From NCBI RefSeq assembly GCF_003048615.2, contig NZ_CP049263.1, forward strand, positions 868,001 through 932,000: 64,000 bases of DNA. Reading direction: 5' to 3'. Position numbers and translations under genes: made by a program. Positions within the stretch are counted from its first letter, which is position 1. Each line of letters opens with the position of its first letter. Source of the stretch: Campylobacter concisus. GTDB lineage: Bacteria; Campylobacterota; Campylobacteria; Campylobacterales; Campylobacteraceae. Under the pieces are notes generated by a model, which was given only the letters and a program-made list of their open reading frames with translations, made no database searches and had not been told where the DNA came from. Shown here one piece after another: positions 52,855 to 62,986 of the stretch.

Positions 52855-53758
52855 CACTATCATCTTTGGACCGATAAATTCTCGCCGTTTTGGCATGAGC
52901 CTTGGTATCGATCTAAGCCCAAAGCAAAAATCATGCAATTTTGACTGCGTTTATTGCGAGCTAAAGGGCGCAAAGCCGGTTGAAGAGATAGAAAATCCAC
53001 CAAGTGTTAATGAAATCATAGGCGCTTTAAAAGAAGCTTTAAAAGCTCATCAAAACATCGATGTCATCACGCTTACAGCAAATGGTGAGCCAACTCTTTA
53101 TCCGCACTTAAAAGAGCTGGTGGCAAAAGTAAATGAGATAAAAGACAAGGCAAAAACTCTCATCCTAAGCAACGGCTCATGCGCGAGAGATCAAAAAATT
53201 TGTGAAGCCTTGCAAGGGCTTGATATAGTGAAATTTAGCCTTGATAGCGCAGTGCAAAGCACATTTAAAAAGATAGACCGCAACAAAAGTGGCATAGAAG
53301 TAAATGAACTTATAAAAGCAATGGCTAAATTTCGCAAGGAATTTAAGGGTGATCTTGTGCTTGAAATTTTGGTCGTGGCTGGATTTAACGACAAAGAAGA
53401 GGAATTTATAGCACTTAATGAGGCTATAAATGAGATAGCCCCACACCGAGTGGATGTGGGCACGATAGATCGCCCGCCAGCTTACAACGTAAAAGGCGTT
53501 GATGCTAGTAGGCTTGAAGAGCTAGCAAGCAAGATAAATGGCGTACCAGTCACCATAGCTAGGGCTCACAAGATAGAGCAAAAGTATGAATTTAGCAAGA
53601 GTGAAATTTTAGCCATGCTAGAGCGCCGTCCGCAAACTACGGCAAATGTCGAAGAAAATTTCTCAGAGCACTCAAAGCAAATTTTAAGCAGCCTTTTGCA
53701 AGACGGCGTGGTTTTTCAAACTAACGTTGCTGGCGTTAAATTTTATAAATTAAGATGA
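52844..53758 (+). CDS. Radical SAM protein
   Basis: A 304-residue radical SAM enzyme with the cluster motif CNFDCVYC (C-x3-C-x2-C). The glycine-rich SAM region [17 protein letters not shown] follows, and the rest is a TIM-barrel-like fold. The N-terminus [19 protein letters not shown] is typical of a poorly characterised subfamily next to hemE in Campylobacter. The C-terminal 60 residues resemble a small winged helix ([20 protein letters not shown]). Substrate unknown. The start is GTG, overlapping hemE. Confidence 0.85.
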   Translation: MQDSTIIFGPINSRRFGMSLGIDLSPKQKSCNFDCVYCELKGAKPVEEIENPPSVNEIIGALKEALKAHQNIDVITLTANGEPTLYPHLKELVAKVNEIKDKAKTLILSNGSCARDQKICEALQGLDIVKFSLDSAVQSTFKKIDRNKSGIEVNELIKAMAKFRKEFKGDLVLEILVVAGFNDKEEEFIALNEAINEIAPHRVDVGTIDRPPAYNVKGVDASRLEELASKINGVPVTIARAHKIEQKYEFSKSEILAMLERRPQTTANVEENFSEHSKQILSSLLQDGVVFQTNVAGVKFYKLR

Positions 53759-53761
53759 TAG

Positions 53762-54589
53762 ATGAAGCGAATTTTAACTATACAAGACATCTCGTGCGTG
53801 GGCAAATGCTCGCTCACAGTCGCACTTCCCATAATCAGCGCCCAAGGCATCGAGGCGTGCATCTTGCCAACGGCACTGCTCTCAACTCACACTGGCTTTA
53901 AAAATTTCACTTTTCGTGATCTAACTGATGAATTTGACGCTATAACGCAGGTTTGGCACAAAGAGGGCATCAGCTTTGATGGAATTTACACTGGATTTTT
54001 AGGTAGTTTTAGGCAGCTTGAGCTTATAGGGAAGGTCTTTGCTGAGTTTGATAGTGGCTCTTTGCTAAGGCTTGTGGATCCTTGTATGGGCGATAATGGC
54101 AAGCTCTATCACGGCTTTGATGAGAAATTTGTTGCAAAGATGAGAGAGCTTTGCACAAAGGCACATGTCATCACGCCAAACATAACTGAGGCAAGTTTTA
54201 TGTGTGAAAAGTCATTTTTAAGCGAGGGATATGGCGAAGATTACATTTTAGAGCTACTTGAGGGCTTGGCTAGTTTTGGCGTGCAAAAGATCGTTTTAAA
54301 GGGCATTAGATACAAGCAAAATGAGTGTGGTATCATAGCTTATGATACAAAGACGAAAGAAAAAGTGGAGTATTTTCACGAGTATTTGCCTTTTCATGCA
54401 AGCGGCACTGGAGATATCTTCGCTTCAGTGCTTTTTGGCTCGCTTATAAATGGCGAAAGCATGCAAAATGCTATCAAAAAGGCAGCAAATTTTGTGTTTG
54501 AGAGCATCAAGATCACGCTAAAAGATAATAACCGCACAAGCTATGGTGTGCAGTTTGAAAAATTGCTTGGTATGCTAACAATTAAGTAG
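53762..54589 (+). CDS. pdxY: Pyridoxal/pyridoxamine kinase
   Basis: A 275-residue ribokinase-type enzyme that phosphorylates vitamin B6 vitamers. It shows QDISCVGKCSLTVALPIISA near the start, ALLSTHTGF, the ATP-binding TPNITEASF, and the catalytic SGTGDIFASVLFG. It begins three bases after the radical SAM stop. The paralogues PdxK and PdxY are hard to separate, so the symbol marks the family only. Confidence 0.85.
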   Translation: MKRILTIQDISCVGKCSLTVALPIISAQGIEACILPTALLSTHTGFKNFTFRDLTDEFDAITQVWHKEGISFDGIYTGFLGSFRQLELIGKVFAEFDSGSLLRLVDPCMGDNGKLYHGFDEKFVAKMRELCTKAHVITPNITEASFMCEKSFLSEGYGEDYILELLEGLASFGVQKIVLKGIRYKQNECGIIAYDTKTKEKVEYFHEYLPFHASGTGDIFASVLFGSLINGESMQNAIKKAANFVFESIKITLKDNNRTSYGVQFEKLLGMLTIK

Positions 54590-54594
54590 CGTAT

Positions 54595-54954
54595 CTACTT
54601 GTTTAGAACTTTTAACAAAACAGGTATATGGCAAAGATCTATATCTTTGCTTGCTGTTAAAAGTGCTATATCTCCATACTCTTTTTCTAATTTTTTTAGC
54701 ATTTTAAAACATGATTTTGCTTTTTCATTGTCAAGCTCATGCTCAAATTTATCACAAAACTCATCAAATCTGCCCTCTCTATCTTCATGAAACCACTCTC
54801 TTAAAGCAGGACTAGGAGTAATGTCCTTTAGCCAAAGAAAATTTGAGAATATTTCTTTTCTTATACCTCTTGGATATAACCTATCAACAAAGGCCGCCTT
54901 CATATCTAAACTGTCATCTTTGATAAAATCATAAATTCTATAAGCTTTAAACAT
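54595..54954 (-). CDS. DUF488 (YeaO-like) protein
   Basis: A 119-residue cytoplasmic protein with the family blocks DRLYPRGIRKE, WLKDITPSPALREWFHED, FCDKFEHELDN and LLTASKDIDLCHIPVLLKVL. DUF488 proteins have unknown function. It converges on pdxY with only five bases between stops. Its lone position and weak Campylobacter-type codon bias give no clue to role. Confidence 0.82.
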   Translation of the reverse strand: MFKAYRIYDFIKDDSLDMKAAFVDRLYPRGIRKEIFSNFLWLKDITPSPALREWFHEDREGRFDEFCDKFEHELDNEKAKSCFKMLKKLEKEYGDIALLTASKDIDLCHIPVLLKVLNK

Positions 54955-55339
54955 GTTTTAGATTTTAGTACTGTGAAGTTTAGAAAGTAAAAATTTTATA
55001 AAATTAATTATTATTTTTTATTTTTATCTAAAAACACTGGCTCTTTGGCAGTCTTCGTTTTATTTTTGTTAAGTTTTGTTCATTGCTGTAAAGAATAACC
55101 ATTTAAATAAGATTACAAAATTTATTTTTGGATTTTATTGTAATTTTGTAATCTCACAAAGATTTAAAAGAAAGGTTAGATAGTGGTCTGATTTTAAAAT
55201 AAAAATCAAATAGTTTTTTGCCTTATAATTTGTGTTGATATTTTAGTAAAAACACTTGTAGTAAGAAGCAAATAAATTTAAATTTAAAGCTCATTTCGAT
55301 AAAATCCCAACATAAAGATCACTAAAAAAGGTTACTATT
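54955..55339. other. 385-base gap upstream of prs
   Basis: No gene is seen here. The gap is very AT-rich and divergent between the DUF488 gene and prs. It contains a perfect inverted repeat (55111-55153) and CTTATAATTT, a -10-like box, about 110 bases before the prs ATG. Nothing else is recognisable. Confidence 0.6.
55111..55153. repeat. Perfect 12-bp inverted repeat upstream of prs
   Basis: GATTACAAAATT (55111-55122) and AATTTTGTAATC (55142-55153) are separated by 19 bases. The mixed composition is less likely by chance than plain AT runs. It could be an operator or hairpin. Confidence 0.6.
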
Positions 55340-56269
55340 ATGAGAGGCTATAAAATTTTCTCAGGCACCGCAAACATCGAGCTTTCTAAGAAAATTTCGC
55401 AATATTTGTCGCTTCCACTCAGCGAAGCTAGCATTAAAAGATTTAGCGATGGTGAGATCAGCGTGCAAATCGGCGAAAGCGTGCGTGGGAAAGATGTTTT
55501 TGTCATCCAGCCAACATGTGCCCCAGCAAATATAAATTTAATGGAGCTTCTTATCTTAACTGACGCTTTAAAACGCAGCAGCGCAAGCTCTATAACAGCG
55601 ATCGTGCCGTATTTTGGCTACGCTAGACAAGACAGAAAAGCAGCCCCTAGAGTGCCGATCACTGCAAAACTAGTGGCAAATATGATGCAAACAGCAGGCA
55701 TCGACAGGGTCGTTACGATGGACCTTCACGCAGGACAAATTCAAGGATTTTTCGATATCCCAGTGGATAACCTTTATGGAAGCATCATCTTTAACGACTA
55801 CGTAAAAGCTAAAAATTTACCAAATCCAGTCGTCGCAAGCCCAGATGTAGGCGGCGTGGCTCGTGCTAGAGCCTTGGCAAAAAATCTAAATTTATTAGAT
55901 ATGGTCATCGTTGATAAGCGCCGCGAGAAAGCAAACGAGAGCGAAGTGATGAACGTTATCGGCGATGTTAAAGGCAAAGATGTGATCTTGGTCGATGATA
56001 TGATCGACACCGCTGGCACCATCGTAAAAGCAGCTGAGATTTTCAAAGAGCGTGGCGCAACTAGCGTAATGGCGTTTTGCACGCATCCAGTGCTTAGCGG
56101 ACCAGCCTATGATAGGCTAAAACTTGGCTTTTTAGACGAGCTAGTGGTGACTGATACGATCCCATTAAAAGAAGAACTCCCTTGTATAAAAGTGCTAAGC
56201 ACAGCTTCACTCTTTGGTGAAGTGATACGCCGTGTTTATCACAACGAAAGCGTAAATAGCTTGTTTTAA
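55340..56269 (+). CDS. prs: Ribose-phosphate pyrophosphokinase
   Basis: A 309-residue class I PRPP synthetase supplying PRPP for nucleotides, histidine, tryptophan and NAD. The conserved blocks are [37 protein letters not shown] (ATP site), [19 protein letters not shown], and the PRPP loop [14 protein letters not shown]. It has its own promoter region upstream and a convergent terminator downstream. Confidence 0.97.
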   Translation: MRGYKIFSGTANIELSKKISQYLSLPLSEASIKRFSDGEISVQIGESVRGKDVFVIQPTCAPANINLMELLILTDALKRSSASSITAIVPYFGYARQDRKAAPRVPITAKLVANMMQTAGIDRVVTMDLHAGQIQGFFDIPVDNLYGSIIFNDYVKAKNLPNPVVASPDVGGVARARALAKNLNLLDMVIVDKRREKANESEVMNVIGDVKGKDVILVDDMIDTAGTIVKAAEIFKERGATSVMAFCTHPVLSGPAYDRLKLGFLDELVVTDTIPLKEELPCIKVLSTASLFGEVIRRVYHNESVNSLF

Positions 56270-56276
56270 CTAAAAA

Positions 56277-56317
56277 ATTTTGGCTTTAGCTTTACAGTAA
56301 AAGGCTTAAGCCAAAAT
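56277..56317. terminator. Bidirectional terminator between prs and tilS
   Basis: ATTTTGGCTT (56277-56286) pairs perfectly with AAGCCAAAAT (56308-56317) over a 21-base loop. The right arm overlaps the end of tilS. It has T-rich flanks on both strands. Confidence 0.7.
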
Positions 56318-57319
56318 CTCCTTTTTGTAATTGCTTGACCCAAAATTTAACCTTAATAGATCAAAATTTATAGTAAATAAATAGCCTCTATTTATCGCTG
56401 GGAGCTTTAAAATTCTAGCTTTTTCTTTAAATATTTTTGGCATTACGGCTTTACAAAATGGCGTTACTAAGATAAATGCACCAGCGTAGCCAACGGCGAT
56501 TTTGCCACTTAGTACCACGCTTGTTTGCTTTGCTAAATTTGCGCTTAGTTCATCTTTTTGAGCCTTACTTAAAAGCACATTTAGCTCTTTTGCCGCCATA
56601 TCGACGCCCCTAACGACGTTACTATCATTTTTTATAATGAAAATTTCATCATCCATTTTTGTGATATTTGGCAGCAAAATTTGCCTATCAGCCTCCAAAA
56701 ACTCAAAGCTTCTTTTCACACCGCTAAAGTACTCGTCCAAAAACGGCTCGCTAAAATTTAGTCTTACAAAGCTTCTTTTAAGCTTGCCCTCTAAGTTTGT
56801 CTCATCGACGAAGTAGCGCAAACCTCGCTCGTCAAGGTAGTTTTGAAGCTCTTTTTTGCGTAAATTTAAAAGCGGTCTAACCAGCCAAAAGTGCTCTCTC
56901 CTCTCAAGCTCGCTCATACCAAAGAGCTCTTTTAGCCCAGCGCCCTTGCCAAGCTGCATCAAAAACCACTCAAATTTATCGTCAAATTGATGCGCTAGGA
57001 TCAAATTTTTATAGCCATATTTTTGGCAAATTTCACCAAAAAACTCATACCTCGCCTCACGCGCGTTTTTTTCAAAATTTGACCTACCTAATTTTACGCT
57101 TTTTATGTAGATTTTTTTGCCAAATTTGCTAGCAAGATCTTTGGCGCTTTCAACTTCAAATTTACTCTGCTCTCTGGCGTTGTGATCGACTATGGCTAGA
57201 TCAAATTTGACCCCAGCCTCGTGTAGAATGTAAAAAAGTGCGGTGCTATCGATGCCGTGCGAGAAGGCAAGCAGGTTTGCGCCCAAGCTTAGCCTATCAA
57301 GCACATTTTGGCTTATCAT
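56306..57319 (-). CDS. tilS: tRNA(Ile)-lysidine synthase
   Basis: A 337-residue PP-loop ATPase that makes lysidine at position 34 of the CAU-anticodon tRNA-Ile, needed to read AUA. The PP-loop at residues 18-27 reads [10 protein letters not shown], a variant of the usual SGGxDS with His21 for Gly. Downstream, [21 protein letters not shown] matches the family's second block (HHxDDxxET-like). The start overlaps the stop of rimO (4 bases). Confidence 0.88.
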   Translation of the reverse strand: MISQNVLDRLSLGANLLAFSHGIDSTALFYILHEAGVKFDLAIVDHNAREQSKFEVESAKDLASKFGKKIYIKSVKLGRSNFEKNAREARYEFFGEICQKYGYKNLILAHQFDDKFEWFLMQLGKGAGLKELFGMSELERREHFWLVRPLLNLRKKELQNYLDERGLRYFVDETNLEGKLKRSFVRLNFSEPFLDEYFSGVKRSFEFLEADRQILLPNITKMDDEIFIIKNDSNVVRGVDMAAKELNVLLSKAQKDELSANLAKQTSVVLSGKIAVGYAGAFILVTPFCKAVMPKIFKEKARILKLPAINRGYLFTINFDLLRLNFGSSNYKKEILA

Positions 57320-58626
57320 TTTGCTTTTTTAATGATGGTGGCGACTAGTTTTTGATCAACCACGTCGCTGACCTCACAAAGGTAGAGCGAGCCGATCTCA
57401 AGCTCCTTTACGTCGCTTTCATTTATTAAAATTTCGCCGTCTATATCTTTGTCCCAAATATCTTTTTTGGCTGCGTAAAACATCTCGCCCTCGCTACTAA
57501 TGCCCTCAAGCGATGCGTAAATTTGCTTGCCAAGCTCTTTTTGAAGGCTCTCATTTATCGCTTTTTTGGTGATCTTTTCTATCTTGCTTAGCCTTTTTGA
57601 GATGATCTTAGCTGGGATTTGCTCCATTTCAAAAGAGGCTGTGTCTTCTTCTTTTGAGTAGGCAAAGGCGGAAATTCTATCAAATTTAAACTCTTCTAAA
57701 AACTCGCAAAGCTCCTCAAAATCCTCCTCGCTCTCGCCTGGGTGTCCCACGATGACGCCAGTTCGTAAGAATGAATTTTTGGCATTTCTCATCAAATTTA
57801 AAAGCTCTTTTATCTTTTTAGCACCACTTCCACGCTTCATTATCTTTAGCATATTTTCGCTGATGTGCTGGATGGGCATGTCAAAGTAGTTGTGAAAGAT
57901 AGGTGAAGCGATGATGCGCGAAATGAGCTCCCTACTGGTCGTGCTTGGGTAGAGGTAAAGTATCCTAGCACTCCTTACGCCTTCTATCTTTTCTATCTCA
58001 TCTATTAAATTTATTAGCCCGTCGCTAACGCCATGATCGCGCATGTATGAGCTTGAGTCTTGGGATAAAAAGCTAAAGTCGTAGTAGTCTTTTTTAACCA
58101 AATTTTTGACCTCATTTACGATGTTTTCAAGCGAGCGTGATTTTAGTTTGCCCTTAAATGTCGGTATCGCGCAAAAGCTACATTTTTGGTTACAGCCCTC
58201 TGAAATTTTGATGTAGGCGTGGTAGTTTGAGCCAGTTATCACACGCTCTTCGTTTGCTTGCAAGTAGGTTTCTGGGCTAAATAAATTTTGCTTTTTCAAG
58301 ATGATCTCGTCGATCTTGTCATAATCAGCCACGCCGGTAAAGAGATCGACCTCTGGCAGTTCTTTCATAAGCTCATCTTTGTAGCGCTGCATAAGACAGC
58401 CAGTCACTACCAGCAAAGAGCCATTTTTGCGAGCTTCGTGCATCTCAAGTATGGTTTGGATGCTCTCTTCTTTGGCGGATTTGATAAAGCCGCAGGTATT
58501 TACGATGATGACGTCTGCGTCGCTGATATCGTCTGTGATATCGTAGTTTTGCAAGCGTCCTAGCATGATCTCTGAATCAACTAAATTTTTATTACAACCA
58601 AGCGAGATTAGATGAAGTTTTGGCAT
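57316..58626 (-). CDS. rimO: Ribosomal protein S12 methylthiotransferase
   Basis: A 436-residue radical SAM methylthiotransferase acting on Asp88 of ribosomal protein S12. The N-terminal UPF0004 domain has cluster cysteines in [24 protein letters not shown] and GCLMQRY. The radical SAM motif is [15 protein letters not shown]-terminal TRAM domain follows. It ends overlapping tilS and starts two bases from panC's stop. RimO is preferred over MiaB because of the [11 protein letters not shown] start and the TRAM end. Confidence 0.94.
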   Translation of the reverse strand: MPKLHLISLGCNKNLVDSEIMLGRLQNYDITDDISDADVIIVNTCGFIKSAKEESIQTILEMHEARKNGSLLVVTGCLMQRYKDELMKELPEVDLFTGVADYDKIDEIILKKQNLFSPETYLQANEERVITGSNYHAYIKISEGCNQKCSFCAIPTFKGKLKSRSLENIVNEVKNLVKKDYYDFSFLSQDSSSYMRDHGVSDGLINLIDEIEKIEGVRSARILYLYPSTTSRELISRIIASPIFHNYFDMPIQHISENMLKIMKRGSGAKKIKELLNLMRNAKNSFLRTGVIVGHPGESEEDFEELCEFLEEFKFDRISAFAYSKEEDTASFEMEQIPAKIISKRLSKIEKITKKAINESLQKELGKQIYASLEGISSEGEMFYAAKKDIWDKDIDGEILINESDVKELEIGSLYLCEVSDVVDQKLVATIIKKAK

Positions 58627-58628
58627 TT

Positions 58629-59450
58629 TTATATCCAGATGTTGTCTATTAGTCTAGTTTTGCCAACAAAGGCGGCTACTAAGATTATTGTATTGCCTTT
58701 TTCTACCTTTGAAATTTCATTTAAATTTCTATCCGTAACCGCCACGTAATCAACTTTTAAAGGCTCTAGCACCTCAAGCATATTTGCCTTGATCTCGCTT
58801 GCCTCTTCTTCGCCGTTTTGGATCAAATTTAGCGCTTTATTTAGCGATCTTGAAAGCCTTAGCGCGTTGCACTTATCTTCGTCGCAGATATAGATGTTTC
58901 TGCTTGAAAGCGCAAGTCCGTCCGGCTCTCTAACGATATCGCAAGCCACTAGCTCGATGTTTAAGAAAAATGTCTTTATCATATTTTGCACGATGATGAG
59001 CTGCTGGGTGTCTTTTTTGCCCATATAGACGCTATTTGCACGAGTTAGGCGAAATAACTTATTTAGCACTCTTAAGACGCCATCAAAGTGACCAGGCCTA
59101 GTTTTGCCCTCTAAGATGGTCGAAAGCTTCTTTGGAGCGGCGATGAGCGGCTCATCTTCAAAGTAAAGCTCTTTTTCGTCTGGTATAAAGATAGCACTAA
59201 CGCCGTTTTGCTCGCAAATTTGGATGTCGCTTTGCTCTTTTCTTGGGTATTTGTCTAGATCTTCACCTGGTAAAAATTGAGTTGGATTTACAAAAGTTGA
59301 GACGATGCTTACCTCATTTTCGCTCACACATTTTTTAATGAGACTAACGTGTCCGTTGTGAAGTGCGCCCATTGTCGGCACAAAACCGATCTTGCCACTT
59401 GCATTTTGGACAAAATTTTCAAGCTCGTTTATAGTTCTTATGATCTGCAT
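58629..59450 (-). CDS. panC: Pantothenate synthetase (pantoate-beta-alanine ligase)
   Basis: A 273-residue enzyme of pantothenate (coenzyme A) synthesis. Nucleotidyltransferase motifs are [14 protein letters not shown] (HxGH), GKKDTQQ and the KMSKS-like ALSSRNIYI. It lies upstream in the same reverse operon as rimO and tilS. panC sits between rimO and prfB here; in C. jejuni it lies elsewhere as I recall it, so local order differs. Confidence 0.95.
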   Translation of the reverse strand: MQIIRTINELENFVQNASGKIGFVPTMGALHNGHVSLIKKCVSENEVSIVSTFVNPTQFLPGEDLDKYPRKEQSDIQICEQNGVSAIFIPDEKELYFEDEPLIAAPKKLSTILEGKTRPGHFDGVLRVLNKLFRLTRANSVYMGKKDTQQLIIVQNMIKTFFLNIELVACDIVREPDGLALSSRNIYICDEDKCNALRLSRSLNKALNLIQNGEEEASEIKANMLEVLEPLKVDYVAVTDRNLNEISKVEKGNTIILVAAFVGKTRLIDNIWI

Positions 59451-59570
59451 ATTTGACTCTTTTTATCTAAATTTTAACTTGGTATTGTAACAAAAAAGGA
59501 TTAAAAGGGCGTAAATTTAAAAATGTAAGCAACTTTTGGCTAAAATCGGCAAAAATTTATGGAGAAAAAC

Positions 59571-60671
59571 TTGGATAGTTACGAATACAACGAGCTTTTA
59601 AAGAAGCTACAAACAAAAGTTGAAAACATAGGCTCTATCGTAAAGCCTGACGAGATAAAGGCTAGGCTAAAAGAGATCGAAGCGACCGAACAAGACCCTA
59701 GTTTTTGGCAAGATATCGCTAAAGCTGGAGCGCTAAATAAAGAAAAGACAAAAATTTCAAACATGCTTGCTAAATTTAGCGACGCTCATCAAGCAGTTAG
59801 CGACGCAAAGGAGCTTTTTGAGCTAGCAAATTCTGAAAATGACGAGGAGACTATAAATTCTTTATTTGAAGATGCTAAAAATTTAGATGAAAAGATAGTA
59901 AATTTAGAAATTTCTATGCTTTTAAGCGGCGAGGATGACGGCAAAAACGCGATCGTATCGATACACCCTGGAGCTGGCGGCACTGAGAGTAATGACTGGG
60001 CGAGCATGCTTTATAGGATGTATCTTAGATTTTGCGAGCGTGAGGGATTTAAGGTTGAGACTTTAGACTTTCAAGAGGGCGAAGAGGCGGGGCTAAAGGA
60101 TGTGAGCTTTATCGTAAAAGGCGAAAACGCTTATGGTTACTTCAAGGCAGAAAATGGCATCCACAGGCTCGTTCGCACAAGCCCATTTGATAGCGCAGGA
60201 CGCCGTCACACAAGCTTTTCTAGCGTCATGGTAAGCCCTGAAGTAGATGATGATATCGAGATCGAGATCGAAGAGAAAGATCTAAAGATAGACACTTATA
60301 GAGCCAGTGGCGCAGGCGGTCAGCACGTAAATAAAACTGAATCAGCCATCCGCATCACGCACGTGCCAACTGGCATCGTCGTGCAGTGCCAAAATGACCG
60401 CAGTCAGCATAAAAACAGAGCCACAGCGATGAAAATGCTAAAGTCGCGCCTTTACGAGCTTGAGCTGATGAAACAGCAAGAGGCGAGTAATAGCGTCGAA
60501 AAGAGCGAGATCGGCTGGGGGCATCAGATAAGATCATATGTGCTTTTCCCATATCAGCAGGTAAAGGACAACCGCAGTGGCGAGGCATTTTCGCAAACTG
60601 ATGCGATACTTGATGGTGATATCAAAAAAATGATAGAGGGCGTTTTGATCGCTCAAAAGGCTGAGGGGTAG
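59571..60671 (+). CDS. prfB: Peptide chain release factor 2
   Basis: A 366-residue factor terminating at UGA and UAA. It has the stop-codon-recognition tripeptide in [13 protein letters not shown] (SPF) and the catalytic GGQ in [15 protein letters not shown]. The TTG at 59571 is preferred: GGAG stands six bases upstream and the product then opens with [11 protein letters not shown] like the C. jejuni protein. The ATG at 59559 has no ribosome site. There is no programmed frameshift: the whole protein is in one frame, unlike E. coli prfB. Confidence 0.95.
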   Translation: MDSYEYNELLKKLQTKVENIGSIVKPDEIKARLKEIEATEQDPSFWQDIAKAGALNKEKTKISNMLAKFSDAHQAVSDAKELFELANSENDEETINSLFEDAKNLDEKIVNLEISMLLSGEDDGKNAIVSIHPGAGGTESNDWASMLYRMYLRFCEREGFKVETLDFQEGEEAGLKDVSFIVKGENAYGYFKAENGIHRLVRTSPFDSAGRRHTSFSSVMVSPEVDDDIEIEIEEKDLKIDTYRASGAGGQHVNKTESAIRITHVPTGIVVQCQNDRSQHKNRATAMKMLKSRLYELELMKQQEASNSVEKSEIGWGHQIRSYVLFPYQQVKDNRSGEAFSQTDAILDGDIKKMIEGVLIAQKAEG

Positions 60672-60679
60672 TAAATTTT

Positions 60680-60710
60680 AAAGAGATGAGAGCTAAAATT
60701 TCATCTCTTT
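60680..60710. terminator. Bidirectional terminator between prfB and a Sel1 lipoprotein gene
   Basis: AAAGAGATGA (60680-60689) and TCATCTCTTT (60701-60710) form a perfect 10-bp stem. It ends in TTTT on the forward strand and lies over the 3' end of the reverse gene. Confidence 0.75.
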
Positions 60711-61244
60711 TAGCTTCGTGCAGGCTTCTTCTTTGCCATGGTAGCAAGCCTCATCAAGATAAATTCTAGCTTTTTTATAGTCGTTTTTACCTAGGTAGAT
60801 AAGTCCTAGATCGTAGCTGGCCTCGCCTGAGCCAAGACTTGTGGCTTTTTCGTAAAAATATATCGCTTTTTCTAAATTTTTATTGACCCCAAGGCCGTAT
60901 TCGTAGATATATCCAGCGCTTCTAAGACCATCTATGTTGCCGTATCTGCCAGCTGTCTCAAACCAAAAAAGTGCCCTTAAGATATCTTTACTAAAGCCTT
61001 TGCCGTCACGAAAACAAACGCCAGTTTGCTGCATGGCTAGGACATTGCCATCTTTTGCGTAGTCGTAAAATCTCTTACAAGCCTTTGGGTAGTTGCCCTC
61101 GTTATATAGATAGATGGCGTCTGCTATCTGCTCGACTTCAGGATCAAGTGGTGGCTCGCTAAGACCTAAATTTTGCGAAATTTGCTCTGCTGAACAGCCC
61201 CAAAATAGCAAAATGCTAAATAGAAAAATGATAAATTTTTTCAT
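60693..61244 (-). CDS. Sel1-repeat lipoprotein
   Basis: A 183-residue lipoprotein with a lipobox ending in WGC (signal about residues 1-16). The rest is a chain of Sel1-like/TPR-like helical repeats (for example VCFRDGKGFSKDILRALFWF, GYIYEYGLGVNKNLEKAIYF, LGLIYLGKNDYKKARIYLDE). Sel1 proteins act as adaptors; the partner is unknown. It carries few cysteines compared with the Hcp-like genes 2 kb further on. Confidence 0.82.
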   Translation of the reverse strand: MKKFIIFLFSILLFWGCSAEQISQNLGLSEPPLDPEVEQIADAIYLYNEGNYPKACKRFYDYAKDGNVLAMQQTGVCFRDGKGFSKDILRALFWFETAGRYGNIDGLRSAGYIYEYGLGVNKNLEKAIYFYEKATSLGSGEASYDLGLIYLGKNDYKKARIYLDEACYHGKEEACTKLKEMKF

Positions 61245-61286
61245 ATTTGTCCTTGAAAATTTAGGCGATTTTATCGAATTTTATCT

Positions 61287-61292
61287 TATAAT
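61287..61292 (+). promoter_or_regulatory. -10 box (TATAAT)
   Basis: CTTATAATGATCG lies 30 bases before the ATG at 61322 in the divergent gap, and probably drives the hypothetical-reductase-lipoprotein run. Confidence 0.6.
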
Positions 61293-61321
61293 GATCGCAA
61301 ATTTAAGCAAAAAGGAACGAT

Positions 61322-61639
61322 ATGGATCATAACGCACTTTTGACACAGCTTGGCTACAACATAGATGAAACGACCACTGAGCATATGCGTAGAATTTTAA
61401 ATAACACTGACGGCCTTTTGCCAAAGAGTGTGATCGAGCTAAACGATCATCTAAAGCCACACCTTTGCTTTGTAGCGATGAGCGGGAGTGAGGATAGGCT
61501 AAAGATAAAAAACGTTGCAACCGTCAAAGAGATAAAAGAGCGTGTTGATGAGATCATCAAAAGCTGGGCAAATAAATACAAAATGGATATCAAAAAGATA
61601 AACGAAACTACATACTACATAATGGGAAAAATTAAATGA
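61322..61639 (+). CDS. Conserved hypothetical protein
   Basis: A 105-residue soluble protein with an N-terminal helical half (HMRRILNNTDGLLPKSVIEL) and a second half of alternating strand and helix (HLCFVAMSGSEDRLKIKNVA). No catalytic motif is recognised. It overlaps by four bases (ATGA) the start of the flavin disulfide reductase, so both are likely made together. Confidence 0.7.
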   Translation: MDHNALLTQLGYNIDETTTEHMRRILNNTDGLLPKSVIELNDHLKPHLCFVAMSGSEDRLKIKNVATVKEIKERVDEIIKSWANKYKMDIKKINETTYYIMGKIK

Positions 61640-62976
61640 AATATGACATTGTTATTATTGGATTTGGTAAGGCTGGCAAGACGCTAGCTGTAAAGGCTGC
61701 TGCGCTTGGCAAAAAGGTCGCGCTAATCGAGAGATCGCCGAAGATGTATGGAGGCACTTGCATAAACGTGGGTTGCATACCGACAAAACGTCTAATCACA
61801 GCTGCAAAAGAGGCAATATATGCAGATAATAGCGTTGAAAACGAGTATTACACGCTTAGCATCGAAAACAAAAATAAGCTAATCTCAGCTTTAAATTCTA
61901 AAAACTATGCGATGCTAAATGATAAAGAAAATATCGACGTGATCGATGGCGTTGGCTCGTTTAAAGATAAAAATAGCGTCCTAGTTACAACCTCAAACGG
62001 CGAGCAAAAAGTCGTTGAAGGCGAGTTTATCATAATAAACACTGGCTCAAAAGAGGCGTATGCGCCATTTGAGATAACAAACTCAAACGTCTTTTCAAGC
62101 AAAACCTTGCTCGATCTAAAAACTATGCCAAAGCATCTTGTCATCGTTGGCAGCGGATTTATCGGTATCGAGTTTGCATCGATGTTTGCAAATTTTGGCT
62201 CAAAAGTGACCATCGTTGGACGCTCACCACTTCTAAAAAACGAAGATGAAGACATAGCTAAAAGCGTAAAAGATGCGCTAAACGTGCAAGGCATCGAAAT
62301 TTTAGAGGGCTGCGAGATAGAGAGCCTAAAAGATAATGCGCTAAATTTCAAACAAGATAATGAAGATAGGCTCATCAAGGCAGATGCGTTCTTAGTAGCG
62401 CTTGGCAGAGTAGCAAATTTAGATGACCTAAATTTAAAAGCAGCTGGTGTTGAGCTAAATGAAAAAGGCTTTATAAAGACAAATGAGCGCCTTCAAACAA
62501 ATGTGCCAAACATCTACGCAGTGGGCGACGTGCGCGGCGGAGAGCTTTTTACCTACACTAGTTTGGATGATTTTAGGATAGTTTTCTCGCAAATTTTTGG
62601 CGACAAAAAACGCACCACACAAAACAGAAGTATCCATGCAAACGTGCTATTTACCGACACTCCGCTAGCAAGAGTTGGCGTAAATGCAAAAGAAGCTAGC
62701 AAGCTTGGGCTAAATTTCAAGGAGCTAAAACTTAGCATGGCAGCAGTGCCAGGAGCGAAGGTGCTAAACCACGATGTGGGCATGCTAAAAGCGATCGTTG
62801 AAGCTAGTAGTGGCGAAATTTTGGGGGCAAGCTTTCACTGCATCTACGCAAATGAGATCATAAATGAGATCGCGATCGCGATGAATTTAAAAGCAGATGC
62901 AAATTTCTTTAAAAACCAAATTTTCACTCATCCAAGCATCAGCGAAGCCCTAAATGACTTGTTTGGACAATACTAA
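61636..62976 (+). CDS. RclA-like pyridine nucleotide-disulfide oxidoreductase
   Basis: A 446-residue flavoprotein of the class I disulfide reductase family. The FAD motif GFGKAGKTLAVKAAAL is N-terminal, the redox pair is GTCINVGC (C-x4-C), NAD(P) binding is GSGFIGIEFASMFA, and the second FAD motif is YAVGDVRGG. The C-terminal HPSISEALNDLF has the active His-Pro-x3-Glu. It resembles E. coli RclA (reactive chlorine response) and MerA cores but has no HMA domain. It is coupled to a small gene upstream and is followed by Hcp-like lipoproteins. Confidence 0.85.
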   Translation: MKYDIVIIGFGKAGKTLAVKAAALGKKVALIERSPKMYGGTCINVGCIPTKRLITAAKEAIYADNSVENEYYTLSIENKNKLISALNSKNYAMLNDKENIDVIDGVGSFKDKNSVLVTTSNGEQKVVEGEFIIINTGSKEAYAPFEITNSNVFSSKTLLDLKTMPKHLVIVGSGFIGIEFASMFANFGSKVTIVGRSPLLKNEDEDIAKSVKDALNVQGIEILEGCEIESLKDNALNFKQDNEDRLIKADAFLVALGRVANLDDLNLKAAGVELNEKGFIKTNERLQTNVPNIYAVGDVRGGELFTYTSLDDFRIVFSQIFGDKKRTTQNRSIHANVLFTDTPLARVGVNAKEASKLGLNFKELKLSMAAVPGAKVLNHDVGMLKAIVEASSGEILGASFHCIYANEIINEIAIAMNLKADANFFKNQIFTHPSISEALNDLFGQY

Positions 62977-62986
62977 AAGGATAAAA

